Positions 32,265 through 40,780 of a DNA stretch of 64,000 nt are shown in pieces. The notes below the pieces were generated by a model, which ran no database searches, was not told the DNA's origin, and saw only the letters and a program-made list of their open reading frames with translations. Every line of letters starts with the position of its first letter. Positions within the stretch are counted from its first letter, which is position 1. A program made the position numbers and the translations under genes. Source of the DNA: Variovorax boronicumulans (GTDB taxonomy: Bacteria > Pseudomonadota > Gammaproteobacteria > Burkholderiales > Burkholderiaceae_C); assembly GCF_007677875.1 (NCBI RefSeq), contig NZ_VEDO01000017.1:1-64000 (forward strand), given 5' to 3'.

Positions 32265-34400
32265 TCAGGGCAGGAAGTTCAGCACGTCCAGCAGCTTGGG
32301 ATCGACGCCGTTCTCGTAGTACGGCCCCGTGCCGTCCGCATCGCTGAAGTCCGTGCCGCCGCTCGCCAGGAAGGCGCCGATCTGCCGCTGCGCCTGCAGG
32401 GCGTAGGGCAAGGCTGCCGGGTTGGTGATGTCCAGCATGTAGCCGTGCGAATTGCGGGCCACGGCGTTGTTGTTGGCGAACGCGAGGTCGTGCCGGAACC
32501 AGCTCACGCGGTCGCCCAGCGCACCGCCGCGCACCACCATGCCCGAGCTGGTGTTGGTCATCACGGTGTCGCCCTTGGCCAGCTGGTAGACGATGGGCTT
32601 GGCCGCGTGGCCGGCCAGCGGCCGCAGGCGGATCAGCGGCGCATAGGCCGTGGCCTCGCCCGACTGCTGGGCCCACTCGCTGTTGTCGAACACCTTGGCG
32701 ATGGCCTGCGCGCCGTCCACATGTTTGGTCAACACGGGCTGGCCGCGGAACGGCAGGTTCTCGTCGAACTGCGCCGCGCCCGTGGAGGTCGGCGGCAGGT
32801 TGATCAGCGAGGGCGTGCGGCCGGCCAGCGAGGCCACGCGCAGCGAACGCAGGCCACCCAGGCGCGTGGCCTCGATCAGGCTGCCGCCGCCCACGTTGGG
32901 CACGCCGGCCACGAGGTCCTTGTCCACCGCCAGCAGCATGGTGCCGTAGACACCGCCGAAGGATTGGCCGCTGTAGCTCACGCGGCTGCCATTGAAGTCG
33001 GCCACGCCGTCGCCGTCGATGTCCACGCCGGCCTTGAAGCGGCGCGCCAGCTCCACATAGTCGATGACGGTCTGGCGCAGCGCATCGCGCGAGCCCAGCA
33101 CGCCGTAGGGCGCGGGCGCGGTCGCGCCTTCGAAGGCGGTGATGGTGCCGTCGCCGTTCTGGTCCACGCCGCGGCCGGGCACGGCCACGCTGGCCTGGCT
33201 GCCGCCGGAAAGCTGGAGTTCCAGCGTGCTCTGCGCGCCGCCGCCGTGACCGACCACGTGGATAGAGGCCGTCGCGAGGCCGTAAGAGGCCAGCACCGAG
33301 GCGATGGCCCAGGGCGAATCGTGCATGTTGTTGCCCAGGCCGTGGCCGAACAGCACGACGGGCCAGCCACCGGCGGGCTTGGCGCCCGCGGGCACGAAGA
33401 TCTGCACCGCCACCTGCGTCTCGCCGAGCAGCTGCGGCGCCGAGGCCGTGCCATTGGGCGAGATGCGCACCTTGGCATCCAGGTAGGTCGGCGAGGCGAA
33501 GCGGCCGAAGCCGACCTGGGCCACGCTGCCCGGCACGGTCTGCAGCGCGGACAGGCGCAGTGCGCTGTCTGTGAACTGCGGCGCCGTGCCGGTCTGGCGG
33601 TGATGTACCCCTGCGGCGATCTGCGCGATGTCGAACAGCGCACGCGTGCTGGCGCCGCCCTGCGTCGCGATCATGAAGTCGATGCCCGTCGCCGCGCGCG
33701 CCTTGGTGGCGTCGGCCATGGCGGCCAGCGTGCCGGTGGCGGTCTGCGTGGTGAACAGCGTGGCGGCCACGGGCTTGCCCGCGTTGGCGGGGGCCTGCGC
33801 CAGGGCCTGGCGCAGAGCCTCGCGGTAGGCGCCGCTCTCGCTGTCGCGGCCGATGGCAGAGTCGCCCCAAGCGCCCGGCCCCAGGCGTTTGCCCGCTGTG
33901 TCGCGCACGCGGTCGGTCACGACCATGAGGTAGCGCTGGCCTTCGCGCAGCAGCTCATCGCTCTTGAAGGACAGCAGCTTCGCGGGCGCATCCCAGGCAG
34001 TCTGGTTGATCGCGATCTTGCGGCCGCTGGACAGCTCGAGCAGGTAGACGCTGTCGCTCGTCACGCTGGCCGGGTCGATGTCTCCGGTGAACGGCACCGT
34101 GAAGCGCGGGATCAGCGAGAAGCCGTCCAGCGTGTTGAGCTCGTCGATGTCGTAGCAGTCGCTCACGCGCACGGCGCAGTCGGGCTTGGGCAGCGCCACG
34201 CGCAGCGCCGTCGCCTGGCGCGCGTCGGCCGCGGTGTAGCGGTCGCTCGGGAACGGCGCGGCGTCGGGGTTGCTGGTCGAGAACGCGACGGCGACGTCGC
34301 TGGCGTCGTCGCCGGAGCCGCCGCAGGCCGCGGCGGCAGCGGCCACGAGCGCCAGCACGGGCAGGCGCAGCACGCAGCGGGTGATGGTGTTCTTTCTCAT
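32265..34400 (-). CDS. Large surface lipoprotein with esterase/lipase domain (VolA-like)
   Basis: The protein has 711 residues. A lipoprotein signal ends at a lipobox (AAAAAACGGSGDD), so the mature protein starts with an acylated cysteine. The middle contains an alpha/beta hydrolase with oxyanion segment LFGHGLGNN (about residue 350) and nucleophile SYSGQSFGGVYG (about 470). Two calcium-type loops precede the nucleophile: DQNGDGTITAFE, a perfect 12-residue EF-hand pattern, and DIDGDGVADFNG. The N-terminal part resembles bacterial lipase N-terminal regions. It may release acyl chains outside the cell that neighbouring genes consume. It lies 42 bp behind the Bug gene. Confidence 0.8.
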   Translation of the reverse strand: MRKNTITRCVLRLPVLALVAAAAAACGGSGDDASDVAVAFSTSNPDAAPFPSDRYTAADARQATALRVALPKPDCAVRVSDCYDIDELNTLDGFSLIPRFTVPFTGDIDPASVTSDSVYLLELSSGRKIAINQTAWDAPAKLLSFKSDELLREGQRYLMVVTDRVRDTAGKRLGPGAWGDSAIGRDSESGAYREALRQALAQAPANAGKPVAATLFTTQTATGTLAAMADATKARAATGIDFMIATQGGASTRALFDIAQIAAGVHHRQTGTAPQFTDSALRLSALQTVPGSVAQVGFGRFASPTYLDAKVRISPNGTASAPQLLGETQVAVQIFVPAGAKPAGGWPVVLFGHGLGNNMHDSPWAIASVLASYGLATASIHVVGHGGGAQSTLELQLSGGSQASVAVPGRGVDQNGDGTITAFEGATAPAPYGVLGSRDALRQTVIDYVELARRFKAGVDIDGDGVADFNGSRVSYSGQSFGGVYGTMLLAVDKDLVAGVPNVGGGSLIEATRLGGLRSLRVASLAGRTPSLINLPPTSTGAAQFDENLPFRGQPVLTKHVDGAQAIAKVFDNSEWAQQSGEATAYAPLIRLRPLAGHAAKPIVYQLAKGDTVMTNTSSGMVVRGGALGDRVSWFRHDLAFANNNAVARNSHGYMLDITNPAALPYALQAQRQIGAFLASGGTDFSDADGTGPYYENGVDPKLLDVLNFLP

Positions 34401-34442
34401 GTGTCTCCTCTTCTCTCGTTGTGGCGGATGGGCGCCGCTGGG

Positions 34443-35444
34443 CTACTCCGGCTTGAAGCCGATTTCGTCGAGCATCTGTTTCTCGCGGTCGTATTGCGCC
34501 ACCGCGTACCTGCGGTAGTCCTCGCCGCTGACGTTCCAGGGCGCCAGGTCGAAGTCGTCGACGATGCGCCGATAGGTCGGGTCGTGCACGGCCTTTTGGA
34601 AAGCCGACTCGAGCCGTGCGCGCACGGCCGGATCCATGTTCTTCGGTGCGACCAGGCCGAACGGCGATTGCACGACGAGGTCGTGGCCCAGTTCGCGCAG
34701 CGTGGGCACGCTCGGCCACTGCGCCAGGCGCTGCTCGGTGAAGGTGGCCAGCACGCGCAGCTTGCCCGAGCGCGCCATGGCGCCGAAGCCGGGGTCGCCG
34801 TAGACGTCGAGGTGGCGGCCGACCACGGCCGTCAGCTGCTCGTTACCGCCCTTGAATGGGATGAAGTTGAATTTGGTGCCGGTGGCGCGCGCGAGCCGCT
34901 CGCCGTAGATGCGGTTGGCGCTGATGGCGCCCACGTTGCCCCAGCTCAGCTGGCCGGGCCGGGCTTTGGCGTCGGCGAGCAGTTCGGCCAGGGTCTTCCA
35001 GGGCGCATCGGCCGCGACCGCGATGCCCGTGGTCAGGTTGTTCAGGCCCATGAGGTAGGTGAAGTCGGTGCGCGGGTCCCACGCCACCTTGTTCATGTGC
35101 GGCCAGCGGATCACCGAGTTGTGCATGACGCCGAGCAGGTAGCCGTCGGCATCGCCCATGCTCGTCAGGCTGGAGACGCCCGTCACGCCACCTGCGCCGG
35201 CGCGGTGCATGAGCACGATGGGCTGGCCCAGGTCCTTGGCAGCGGCCTCGGCCAGCGCACGCAGCACGGCATCGAACATGCCGCCGGGCGGGAACGGCAG
35301 CTGCAGCTGGATGGGCTTGTTCGGGAAGCTGCTGCTGGCCAGTGCCGGCGTGCCGAGCACGCTGGCGGCCACGGCGCCGAGGCCGGCGCGCAGCACCGCG
35401 CGGCGTGCGATGGACGTGGTGGGGGCTTGGGATGCGATGGGCAT
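34443..35444 (-). CDS. Bug-family (TctC) periplasmic receptor
   Basis: The protein has 333 residues. A twin-arginine-like start (SIARRAVLRAGLGAVAAS) leads into FPNKPIQLQLPFPPGGMFDA; the usual GGGTD is here GGMFD, which alters the ligand loop. HRAGAGGVTG follows. It is placed between a thioesterase/ligase cluster upstream and the surface esterase downstream, all on the minus strand. A product of that esterase, or an acid used by the ligase, is a plausible ligand. Confidence 0.92.
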   Translation of the reverse strand: MPIASQAPTTSIARRAVLRAGLGAVAASVLGTPALASSSFPNKPIQLQLPFPPGGMFDAVLRALAEAAAKDLGQPIVLMHRAGAGGVTGVSSLTSMGDADGYLLGVMHNSVIRWPHMNKVAWDPRTDFTYLMGLNNLTTGIAVAADAPWKTLAELLADAKARPGQLSWGNVGAISANRIYGERLARATGTKFNFIPFKGGNEQLTAVVGRHLDVYGDPGFGAMARSGKLRVLATFTEQRLAQWPSVPTLRELGHDLVVQSPFGLVAPKNMDPAVRARLESAFQKAVHDPTYRRIVDDFDLAPWNVSGEDYRRYAVAQYDREKQMLDEIGFKPE

Positions 35445-35485
35445 GCTTGTCTCCTTGCGGCCTCGAACGGGGCCGTGTGCCTGTG

Positions 35486-35504
35486 AAAAAAACTTGCCGG
35501 CAAG
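35486..35504 (-). terminator. Candidate weak intrinsic terminator or palindromic operator
   Basis: On the minus strand the 12-bp palindrome CTTGCCGGCAAG (35493-35504) is followed directly by seven T (35486-35492), between the thioesterase stop and the Bug gene start. The stem is short (four base pairs if a four-base loop is kept), so termination would be inefficient. It could equally be a regulator site for the Bug gene. Confidence 0.4.
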
Positions 35505-35573
35505 ACTAGAGGCGGCCGGCCCGCCGCGGTATGGCCGATTCGCCGAAGGACGATGGCCATATCGACCAAACGC

Positions 35574-35987
35574 TCAGACGCTCGGCAAAGGCAGGTAGCG
35601 GAAAGAGCCCATGCTGCGGGCCACGCAGTGGCCTTCGTCGTCGCGCACCTCGGCGCGGCACTGGACAGTGTCGCCATCTTCGGCGATGGCCAATGCCTCG
35701 CCATCGGCCGTGAGGCGGCCACGGCCGGGCTGCAGGTAGGCGATGTTGAGGTCCAGCGTGACGGCCGTGCGCGCGAAGCCGATCTTGGACACGGCCGCGC
35801 TGGCCATGACCACGTCCAGCAGCGTGGCGACCACGCCGCCATGCATGGCGCGGATCGGGTTCTCGAGCTCGCGCCGCGCATCGACCACCAGGCGCGCGCG
35901 GCCGTTCTCGGAGAACTCGCGCCGGATGCCCAGCAGCTGCGAGAAGGGCACGGTGTTGTAGCGCCGCGCGGCTTCGGCCGCGTCCAT
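35574..35987 (-). CDS. PaaI-family hot-dog thioesterase
   Basis: The protein has 137 residues. The catalytic segment AMHGGVVATLLDVVMASA contains the HGG motif and the acidic residue of the PaaI/4HBT-II family. These enzymes hydrolyse aromatic or short acyl-CoA thioesters. The ATG at 35987 shares one base with the ligase stop, so the two are coupled. A second, shortened thioesterase lies on the other side of the ligase. Confidence 0.9.
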   Translation of the reverse strand: MDAAEAARRYNTVPFSQLLGIRREFSENGRARLVVDARRELENPIRAMHGGVVATLLDVVMASAAVSKIGFARTAVTLDLNIAYLQPGRGRLTADGEALAIAEDGDTVQCRAEVRDDEGHCVARSMGSFRYLPLPSV

Positions 35988-37507
35988 CAGCGTGCCCTGG
36001 CGTGCTCGGCACGCAACTGGGTCTTGAGCACCTTGCCGGCCGCCGACAGCGGTAGCGCGGCTGCGAAGGCCAGGCTGCGCGGGCACTTGTAGCCCGCCAG
36101 TTGCGTGCGGCAATGGGCCTGGATGCCCTGCGCGAGCTCGGCACTCTCGGCCACGCCAGCACGCAGCACCACGACCGCGTGCACGGCCTCGCCCCAGCGC
36201 GCGTCGGGCACGCCGATGACGGCAGCGTCGATGACGTCGGCGTGGCTGCGCAGCGCGGCCTCCACCTCGCCCGAGTAGACGTTCTCGCCGCCGCTGATGA
36301 TCATGTCCTTCAAGCGGTCGGCGATGAAGATGAAGCCGTGCTCGTCCATGCGGCCGCCGTCGCCCGTGTGCAGCCAGCCGTTGCGCAGGGCCTGGGCCGA
36401 CACTTCCGGCAGCTTCCAGTAGCCGCTGGTGACCATGGGACCGCGGATGATGATCTCGCCGACCTGGCCGCGCGGGCAGTCATTGCCTTCGGGGTCGACG
36501 ATACGGATCTCCGCCCCCAGGCCGGCACGGCCGACCGAACGCAGCCGCTCGGCCGGCGCGCCGGGCCGGTGGTTGGCCGGCAGGTTGATGCAGGCCGCCC
36601 CCGCGGTCTCGGTCAGGCCATAGGCCTGGAAGAACTCGGCGTGGGGCCAGGTGGCGAGCGCGCGGTCCAGCAGGTCGGGCGGCATGGGCGCGGCACCGAA
36701 GGCGATGCGGTTCAGGCTCTGCACCTTGGCCGCGTCGAAGTTCGAAGCTTCCAGCAGCGCCTGCAGCATGGTGGGCACGACGATGGTGTCGGTGATGCCA
36801 TGTTCGAAGATCGCGTCGAGCACGACCTCGGCGCGGAACTGCGGCATGGTGACCCAGCTGCCGCCCACGATGCTCTGGCCGATCAGCCTGCCGAGACCCG
36901 CCACATGGAACAGCGGCGCGACCAGCAGCGAGACGCTGTCGGGCGCGTTGTTGAGCTCGGCGCCGCGCGTCATCGAGGCCGACCAGAAGTTCAGGTGCGT
37001 GAGCATCACGCCCTTGGAGCGGCCCGTGGTGCCGCCCGTGTAGAGGATGGCGGCCAAAGCCTCGCCGCCCACGCGCGCGTCGTCCACAGGGGCCGTGGCG
37101 GCCGCCTGCGTGGCGAGCTCCGCCATGGGCAGCACCTGGGCCAGGTCGGCCAGCTCGGCGGACGGACCGGCGAAGCTGGCATCGGCCAGCAGCAGCGGCG
37201 CGCCGCAGTCTGCCAGCGCATAGCGCAGCTCGGGCACGCTCCAGCGCGTGTTGAGCGGGCAGGCCACGGCCCCCAGCCACCAGCAGGCCAACAGGCCCAT
37301 GACCATGGCGTCGTCGTTGGGCGCGAGCAGCGCCACGCGCTCGCCTTGGGCGATGCCGCGCGCGCGCAGCACGGCGGCGCGGCGCGCCACCTGGTCGAGC
37401 AGCTGGGCGAAGGTGTAGGCCCGCTCGGCGCCGGGCGCGAGGTGGCGCAGCGCGGTCCTGTCGGGGTGGCGCTGCAGCGAACGGTGCAGGCCTTGGGTCA
37501 GGTACAT
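35987..37507 (-). CDS. Acyl-CoA ligase (AMP-forming)
   Basis: The protein has 506 residues. The P-loop is YTGGTTGRSKGVMLTH (about residues 155-170), followed by YGLTETAGA, LHTGDGGRMDEHGF, DRLKDMIISGGENVYSGEVE, and a C-terminal lysine in SAAGKVLKTQ. It is of the medium/long-chain or aromatic acid type and makes a CoA thioester from ATP and an acid. Thioesterase genes flank it on both sides, 2 bp and 1 bp away, so the three form one unit whose net task may be control of a CoA-ester pool. Confidence 0.92.
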   Translation of the reverse strand: MYLTQGLHRSLQRHPDRTALRHLAPGAERAYTFAQLLDQVARRAAVLRARGIAQGERVALLAPNDDAMVMGLLACWWLGAVACPLNTRWSVPELRYALADCGAPLLLADASFAGPSAELADLAQVLPMAELATQAAATAPVDDARVGGEALAAILYTGGTTGRSKGVMLTHLNFWSASMTRGAELNNAPDSVSLLVAPLFHVAGLGRLIGQSIVGGSWVTMPQFRAEVVLDAIFEHGITDTIVVPTMLQALLEASNFDAAKVQSLNRIAFGAAPMPPDLLDRALATWPHAEFFQAYGLTETAGAACINLPANHRPGAPAERLRSVGRAGLGAEIRIVDPEGNDCPRGQVGEIIIRGPMVTSGYWKLPEVSAQALRNGWLHTGDGGRMDEHGFIFIADRLKDMIISGGENVYSGEVEAALRSHADVIDAAVIGVPDARWGEAVHAVVVLRAGVAESAELAQGIQAHCRTQLAGYKCPRSLAFAAALPLSAAGKVLKTQLRAEHARAR

Positions 37508-37509
37508 GG

Positions 37510-37827
37510 TCAGGCTCCGGGAGAAGTCGGGGGGCGGTAGCGCAGCGTGGCCATGGCGCGCGCCACGAGCTGACCGGTGGCGTCGCGCAGCTCGGCCTCG
37601 CAGAAGCAGACCGAGCGCCCGCCGCCCGTCACCTGGCCTTCGGCCTGCAGGCCGGTGCCATGGGGCTGCACGAAACCCAGGTGCAGATCGATCACGTCGA
37701 CGGCTTGCGCGGACGGGTTGCGGGCCAACGCCGCGGCGACCAGCGCCGCGTCAAGCAGCGCGATGGCGTGGCCGCGACGGGTGGCGGCTTGCGGCGCATC
37801 GCAGGCGGGGGCGGCGAGCAGGCTCAC
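37510..37827 (-). CDS. Short hot-dog thioesterase-like protein (N-terminally shortened)
   Basis: At 105 residues it is about 30-35 shorter than PaaI-type thioesterases. The start corresponds to the catalytic helix: RRGHAIALLDAALVAAA aligns with HGG-x5-LLD of its neighbour at 35574, but the HGG is changed to RGHA. The rest of the fold (VDVIDLHLGFVQP, CFCEAELRD) is kept. It may be a non-catalytic partner subunit of the complete thioesterase or a decaying duplicate. No earlier in-frame start was found. Confidence 0.7.
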   Translation of the reverse strand: MSLLAAPACDAPQAATRRGHAIALLDAALVAAALARNPSAQAVDVIDLHLGFVQPHGTGLQAEGQVTGGGRSVCFCEAELRDATGQLVARAMATLRYRPPTSPGA

Positions 37828-37962
37828 GCGGCGAGTGCTCCGGACAGGCGCAGGTGTCGGAAGAGCGGATGGGACATGGTGGGCGCAGTATCTGGAGCGC
37901 CCCGCCGACCATCAATGGCGAAATGGCCGCGCCGATTGGCGCAAAGTGACAAAGCCGCCGAA

Positions 37963-37981
37963 CCTCGGGAAATCCCCGAGG
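37963..37981. terminator. Hairpin downstream of slmA
   Basis: A perfect 7-bp stem CCTCGGG/CCCGAGG with a five-base loop begins four bases after the slmA stop on the minus strand. No run of U follows. It probably marks the 3' end of the argB-slmA transcript and separates it from the thioesterase/ligase cluster. Confidence 0.5.
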
Positions 37982-37985
37982 CCGG

Positions 37986-38651
37986 TCAGAAAAGGCGCTG
38001 CAGGCTGGCTTCGAGCTGCTCGGTCGGCGGCCGGCGAAAGCCCGAGCGCGCGAAGCGCTGCAGGCGGCCGATGGCGAAGGCGGTCAGCACCGAGGCCTGC
38101 ACGTTGGCGTCCACCGTGGGCATGGCGGCGCCATCGGCGGCCAGCGCGGGCCGCAGGCACTGGCGCAGGGCGGACTCGATGCGGTCGAAGAACTGGTTCA
38201 TGCGGTCCTGCAGCCGCTCGTGCTCGAGCACCAGCGCATCGCCGACCATCACGCGCACCATGCCGGGGTTCTTCTCGCCGAACTGCAGCAGCACGGTCAG
38301 GATGCTGCGTGCCCGCTGCGTGCCGCTGGCGGCCTCGTCGGCCGTGATGGCCGCCACCAGCTGGAAAACGCTCTGCTCGATGAATTCGATGAGGCCCTCG
38401 AACATCTGGGCCTTGCTCGCGAAATGGCGGTACAGCGCGGCCTCGCTGACCTGCAGACGGCCGGCCAGCGCCGCCGTGGTCACGCGCTCGGCACCGGGCT
38501 GCTCCAGCATGGTGGCCAGCGTCTGCAGGATCTGCAGCCGGCGCTCGCCGGGTTTGGGCCGCTTGCGCTGCTCGCGTGGTGCGGCAGCGGCTGCCGAGGC
38601 GTCCTCGCCGCCTTCGGACGTTGCGGTCGGCAGGGCGGCGGCTTGGGGCAT
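37986..38651 (-). CDS. slmA: Nucleoid occlusion factor SlmA (TetR family)
   Basis: The protein has 221 residues. After a disordered, alanine-rich N terminus of ~30 residues comes a TetR helix-turn-helix (ERRLQILQTLATMLEQPG, then TTAALAGRLQVSEAALYRHF) with the SlmA-typical FASKAQMFEGLIEFIEQS. SlmA binds chromosomal sites and blocks FtsZ assembly over the nucleoid. The pairing with argB, 20 bp upstream, is a conserved arrangement in Burkholderiales. Confidence 0.9.
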   Translation of the reverse strand: MPQAAALPTATSEGGEDASAAAAAPREQRKRPKPGERRLQILQTLATMLEQPGAERVTTAALAGRLQVSEAALYRHFASKAQMFEGLIEFIEQSVFQLVAAITADEAASGTQRARSILTVLLQFGEKNPGMVRVMVGDALVLEHERLQDRMNQFFDRIESALRQCLRPALAADGAAMPTVDANVQASVLTAFAIGRLQRFARSGFRRPPTEQLEASLQRLF

Positions 38652-38671
38652 GCGGTGGTGTCGGCGTGCGC

Positions 38672-39580
38672 TCAGCGCGCGCGGATCATGGTGCCGTAGG
38701 CCTGGTCGGTCAGGATCTCGAGCAGCATCGCATGCGGCACGCGGCCGTCGACGATGTGCACGGCGTTGACGCCGCTCTTGGCCGCGTCGATCGCGCCGGC
38801 CAGCTTGGGCAGCATGCCGCCCGAGATGGTGCCGTCGGCGACCAGATCATCGATCTCGCGCGAGGTCAGCTCGGTCAGCAGTTCGCCGGCCTTGTTCAGC
38901 ACGCCCGGGATGTTGGTCAGCATCATGAGCTTTTCGGCCTGCAGCACGGTGGCGAGCTTGCTGGCCACCACATCGGCATTGATGTTGTAGCTCTCGTTGT
39001 CCTCGCCGAAGCCGATCGGGCTGATCACGGGGATGAACTGGTCGTCCTGCAGCGCCTTGACCACGCTGGGGTCGATGCCCACGATGTCGCCGACCTGGCC
39101 CACGTCGTGGAACTTGGTCGGGTCGGCCTGGTCGGGCATCTGCAGCTTCTGCGCGCGGATGAGGCCACCGTCGCGGCCGGTCAGGCCCACGGCCTTGCCG
39201 CCGGCCTGGTTGATCAGACCCACGATGTCCTGCTGCACCTCGCCGGCCAGCACCCATTCGACGACTTCCATGGTCTCGGCGTCGGTCACGCGCATGCCCT
39301 GGATGAACTGGCCCGTCTTGCCCAGGCGCTTGAGCGCGGTCTCGATCTGCGGGCCGCCGCCGTGCACGACCACGGGGTTCATGCCGACCAGCTTGAGCAG
39401 CACCACGTCTTCGGCGAAGTCGGCCTGCAGGGCCGGATCGGTCATGGCATTGCCGCCGTACTTGATGACGATGGTCTTGCCGTGGAACTTGCGGATGTAC
39501 GGCAGGGCCTGGGCCAGGATCTCGGCCTTGTCGCGCGGCGCGATGGCGGACAGATCGGGCTCGGTGGGGGCGGCGGTCAT
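38672..39580 (-). CDS. argB: Acetylglutamate kinase
   Basis: This 302-residue amino-acid kinase has [11 protein letters not shown] (ATP-binding lysine), [14 protein letters not shown] (substrate), and [14 protein letters not shown] with the C-terminal [11 protein letters not shown]. It phosphorylates N-acetyl-L-glutamate in arginine synthesis and is usually feedback-controlled by arginine. The ATG at 39580 follows a CCGGAG site. It is co-directional with slmA and separated by 55 bp from the transferase gene upstream. Confidence 0.97.
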   Translation of the reverse strand: MTAAPTEPDLSAIAPRDKAEILAQALPYIRKFHGKTIVIKYGGNAMTDPALQADFAEDVVLLKLVGMNPVVVHGGGPQIETALKRLGKTGQFIQGMRVTDAETMEVVEWVLAGEVQQDIVGLINQAGGKAVGLTGRDGGLIRAQKLQMPDQADPTKFHDVGQVGDIVGIDPSVVKALQDDQFIPVISPIGFGEDNESYNINADVVASKLATVLQAEKLMMLTNIPGVLNKAGELLTELTSREIDDLVADGTISGGMLPKLAGAIDAAKSGVNAVHIVDGRVPHAMLLEILTDQAYGTMIRAR

Positions 39581-39635
39581 GGCGGGCTCTCCGGAGGCTG
39601 GAAAAACTGCGGCGGATTGTAGGGGCCGCTGTGTG

Positions 39636-40739
39636 TCACTTCCCCAGCCAGCGCGGCACCTTGAAACGGATGATCATGAGGTAGGCGCCGACGTAGGTGA
39701 CCACGAACAGCGCGCAGAACGCCGCCAGCACGGCGGTGTTGCTCCAGAACATGACGGCCGGCACCACGGTCAGCAGCGAGAAGATCCACAGGTAGGGCGA
39801 GGTGCGGTTGTTACGCGCCAGCAGGTCGCTGGCCTCGTCGTCCTCGAACACCACGCGCACGATGCGGCGGAAGATCAGCTGGTGCAGGTGCAGCGCATCG
39901 GCGGTGCTGGGCGATTGCCCGCGCGCGAGCTTGCGGTAGACCGAGAACATGGTCTCGCTCACGGGGTAGATCAGCAGCAGCATGGGGAACCAGGGCGAGA
40001 CCACGGGATGGCGCTGCACAAGCAGCACGCAGGCCACGGCGATCACGAGCCCCCACACGTAGGCCCCGCCATCGCCCGCGAAGATCTTGCCGTAGGGGTA
40101 GTTCCAGAGCAGGAAGCCGCCCGTGGCGCCGACCAGGCAGACCAGCATGGCGGCGAGCTGCCGGTCGCCGACCTGCAGGGCCACGTGGACCAGGGCCAGG
40201 CTGATCAGGATGGCGACCATGCCAGCCAGGCCGTTGTAGCCGTCGATGAGGTTGAAGGCATGCGGCAGGCCGGCGATGGCGACCATGGCGAAGAGCGCGG
40301 CGGCGAGCGGGACGGCCTGGAGCCAGTCGTCTACAGGGGCGAAGCCGATGCGGCGCACGCCCAGATTCAGCAGCCAGCACAGGAGGATGGCCGAGAGTGC
40401 GGTCAAGCCCAGGCGCAGGCGGGCGCGCAGGCGTTGGGTCATGTCCTCGGCGATGCCGGCGAACACCGCGGGCGCCATGCACATGGCCATGAGCCAGAGG
40501 AACGTGGAATTGGCGTGCCAGTCGACGTTGAGGGAGGCAGCCTGGGGGGTGCCGGCGTAGGCCCAGGCGAGGACGAGGCCGATGAAGATGCCTGCGCCGC
40601 CGATGCGGGGGATGTGGCCGCTGTGGAAGCGCTGGGGCATGTCGTGCGCGTAGCGGCGCGCGTGGCGGCGCGCCAGCCGGATCACGACATAGGCCGCGAT
40701 GGCGGAGACAAGGAAGCTGAAAACTACGAGGACGACCAT
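39636..40739 (-). CDS. WecA/MraY-superfamily polyprenyl-phosphate sugar-1-phosphate transferase
   Basis: The protein has 367 residues with about eleven membrane helices. Superfamily motifs are present: [15 protein letters not shown] (Asp-rich loop, with E-D in place of D-D, as I recall in a betaproteobacterial subgroup), [23 protein letters not shown], and the HLHQLIFRR histidine box. It should transfer a sugar phosphate, commonly GlcNAc-1-P, to undecaprenyl phosphate and so begin O-antigen or other glycan assembly. It is divergent from the plus-strand glycosyltransferase arm by only 41 bp. Confidence 0.9.
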   Translation of the reverse strand: MVVLVVFSFLVSAIAAYVVIRLARRHARRYAHDMPQRFHSGHIPRIGGAGIFIGLVLAWAYAGTPQAASLNVDWHANSTFLWLMAMCMAPAVFAGIAEDMTQRLRARLRLGLTALSAILLCWLLNLGVRRIGFAPVDDWLQAVPLAAALFAMVAIAGLPHAFNLIDGYNGLAGMVAILISLALVHVALQVGDRQLAAMLVCLVGATGGFLLWNYPYGKIFAGDGGAYVWGLVIAVACVLLVQRHPVVSPWFPMLLLIYPVSETMFSVYRKLARGQSPSTADALHLHQLIFRRIVRVVFEDDEASDLLARNNRTSPYLWIFSLLTVVPAVMFWSNTAVLAAFCALFVVTYVGAYLMIIRFKVPRWLGK

Positions 40740-40780
40740 GGGGTGCGAGGAATCTAGAATCCCCAGCCTTAAATTAGACC
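40740..40780. promoter_or_regulatory. 41-bp divergent spacer of the polysaccharide locus
   Basis: The spacer is AT-rich near the plus-strand gene (CTTAAATTAGACC before the ATG at 40781) and holds TCTAGA at 40753-40758. It lacks an evident ribosome site for the plus-strand gene, so a leaderless or very short leader mRNA from a TTAAAT -10 element is possible. Two full promoters cannot fit here without overlapping each other or the coding regions. Confidence 0.35.

Noticed and set aside
32445-35486. A 1013-codon open frame on the plus strand opposite the lipoprotein esterase and Bug genes
   Set aside because: Its translation is rich in Arg, His, Gly and Ala with no motif. The minus strand carries a lipobox, GQSFGG, calcium loops and a Bug signature. 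Long antisense frames are expected at this G+C content.
37541-37552. GGGCGGTAGCGC, a second ops-like match
   Set aside because: It is inside the short thioesterase gene, far from any polysaccharide gene start, and is expected by chance in GC-rich coding DNA.
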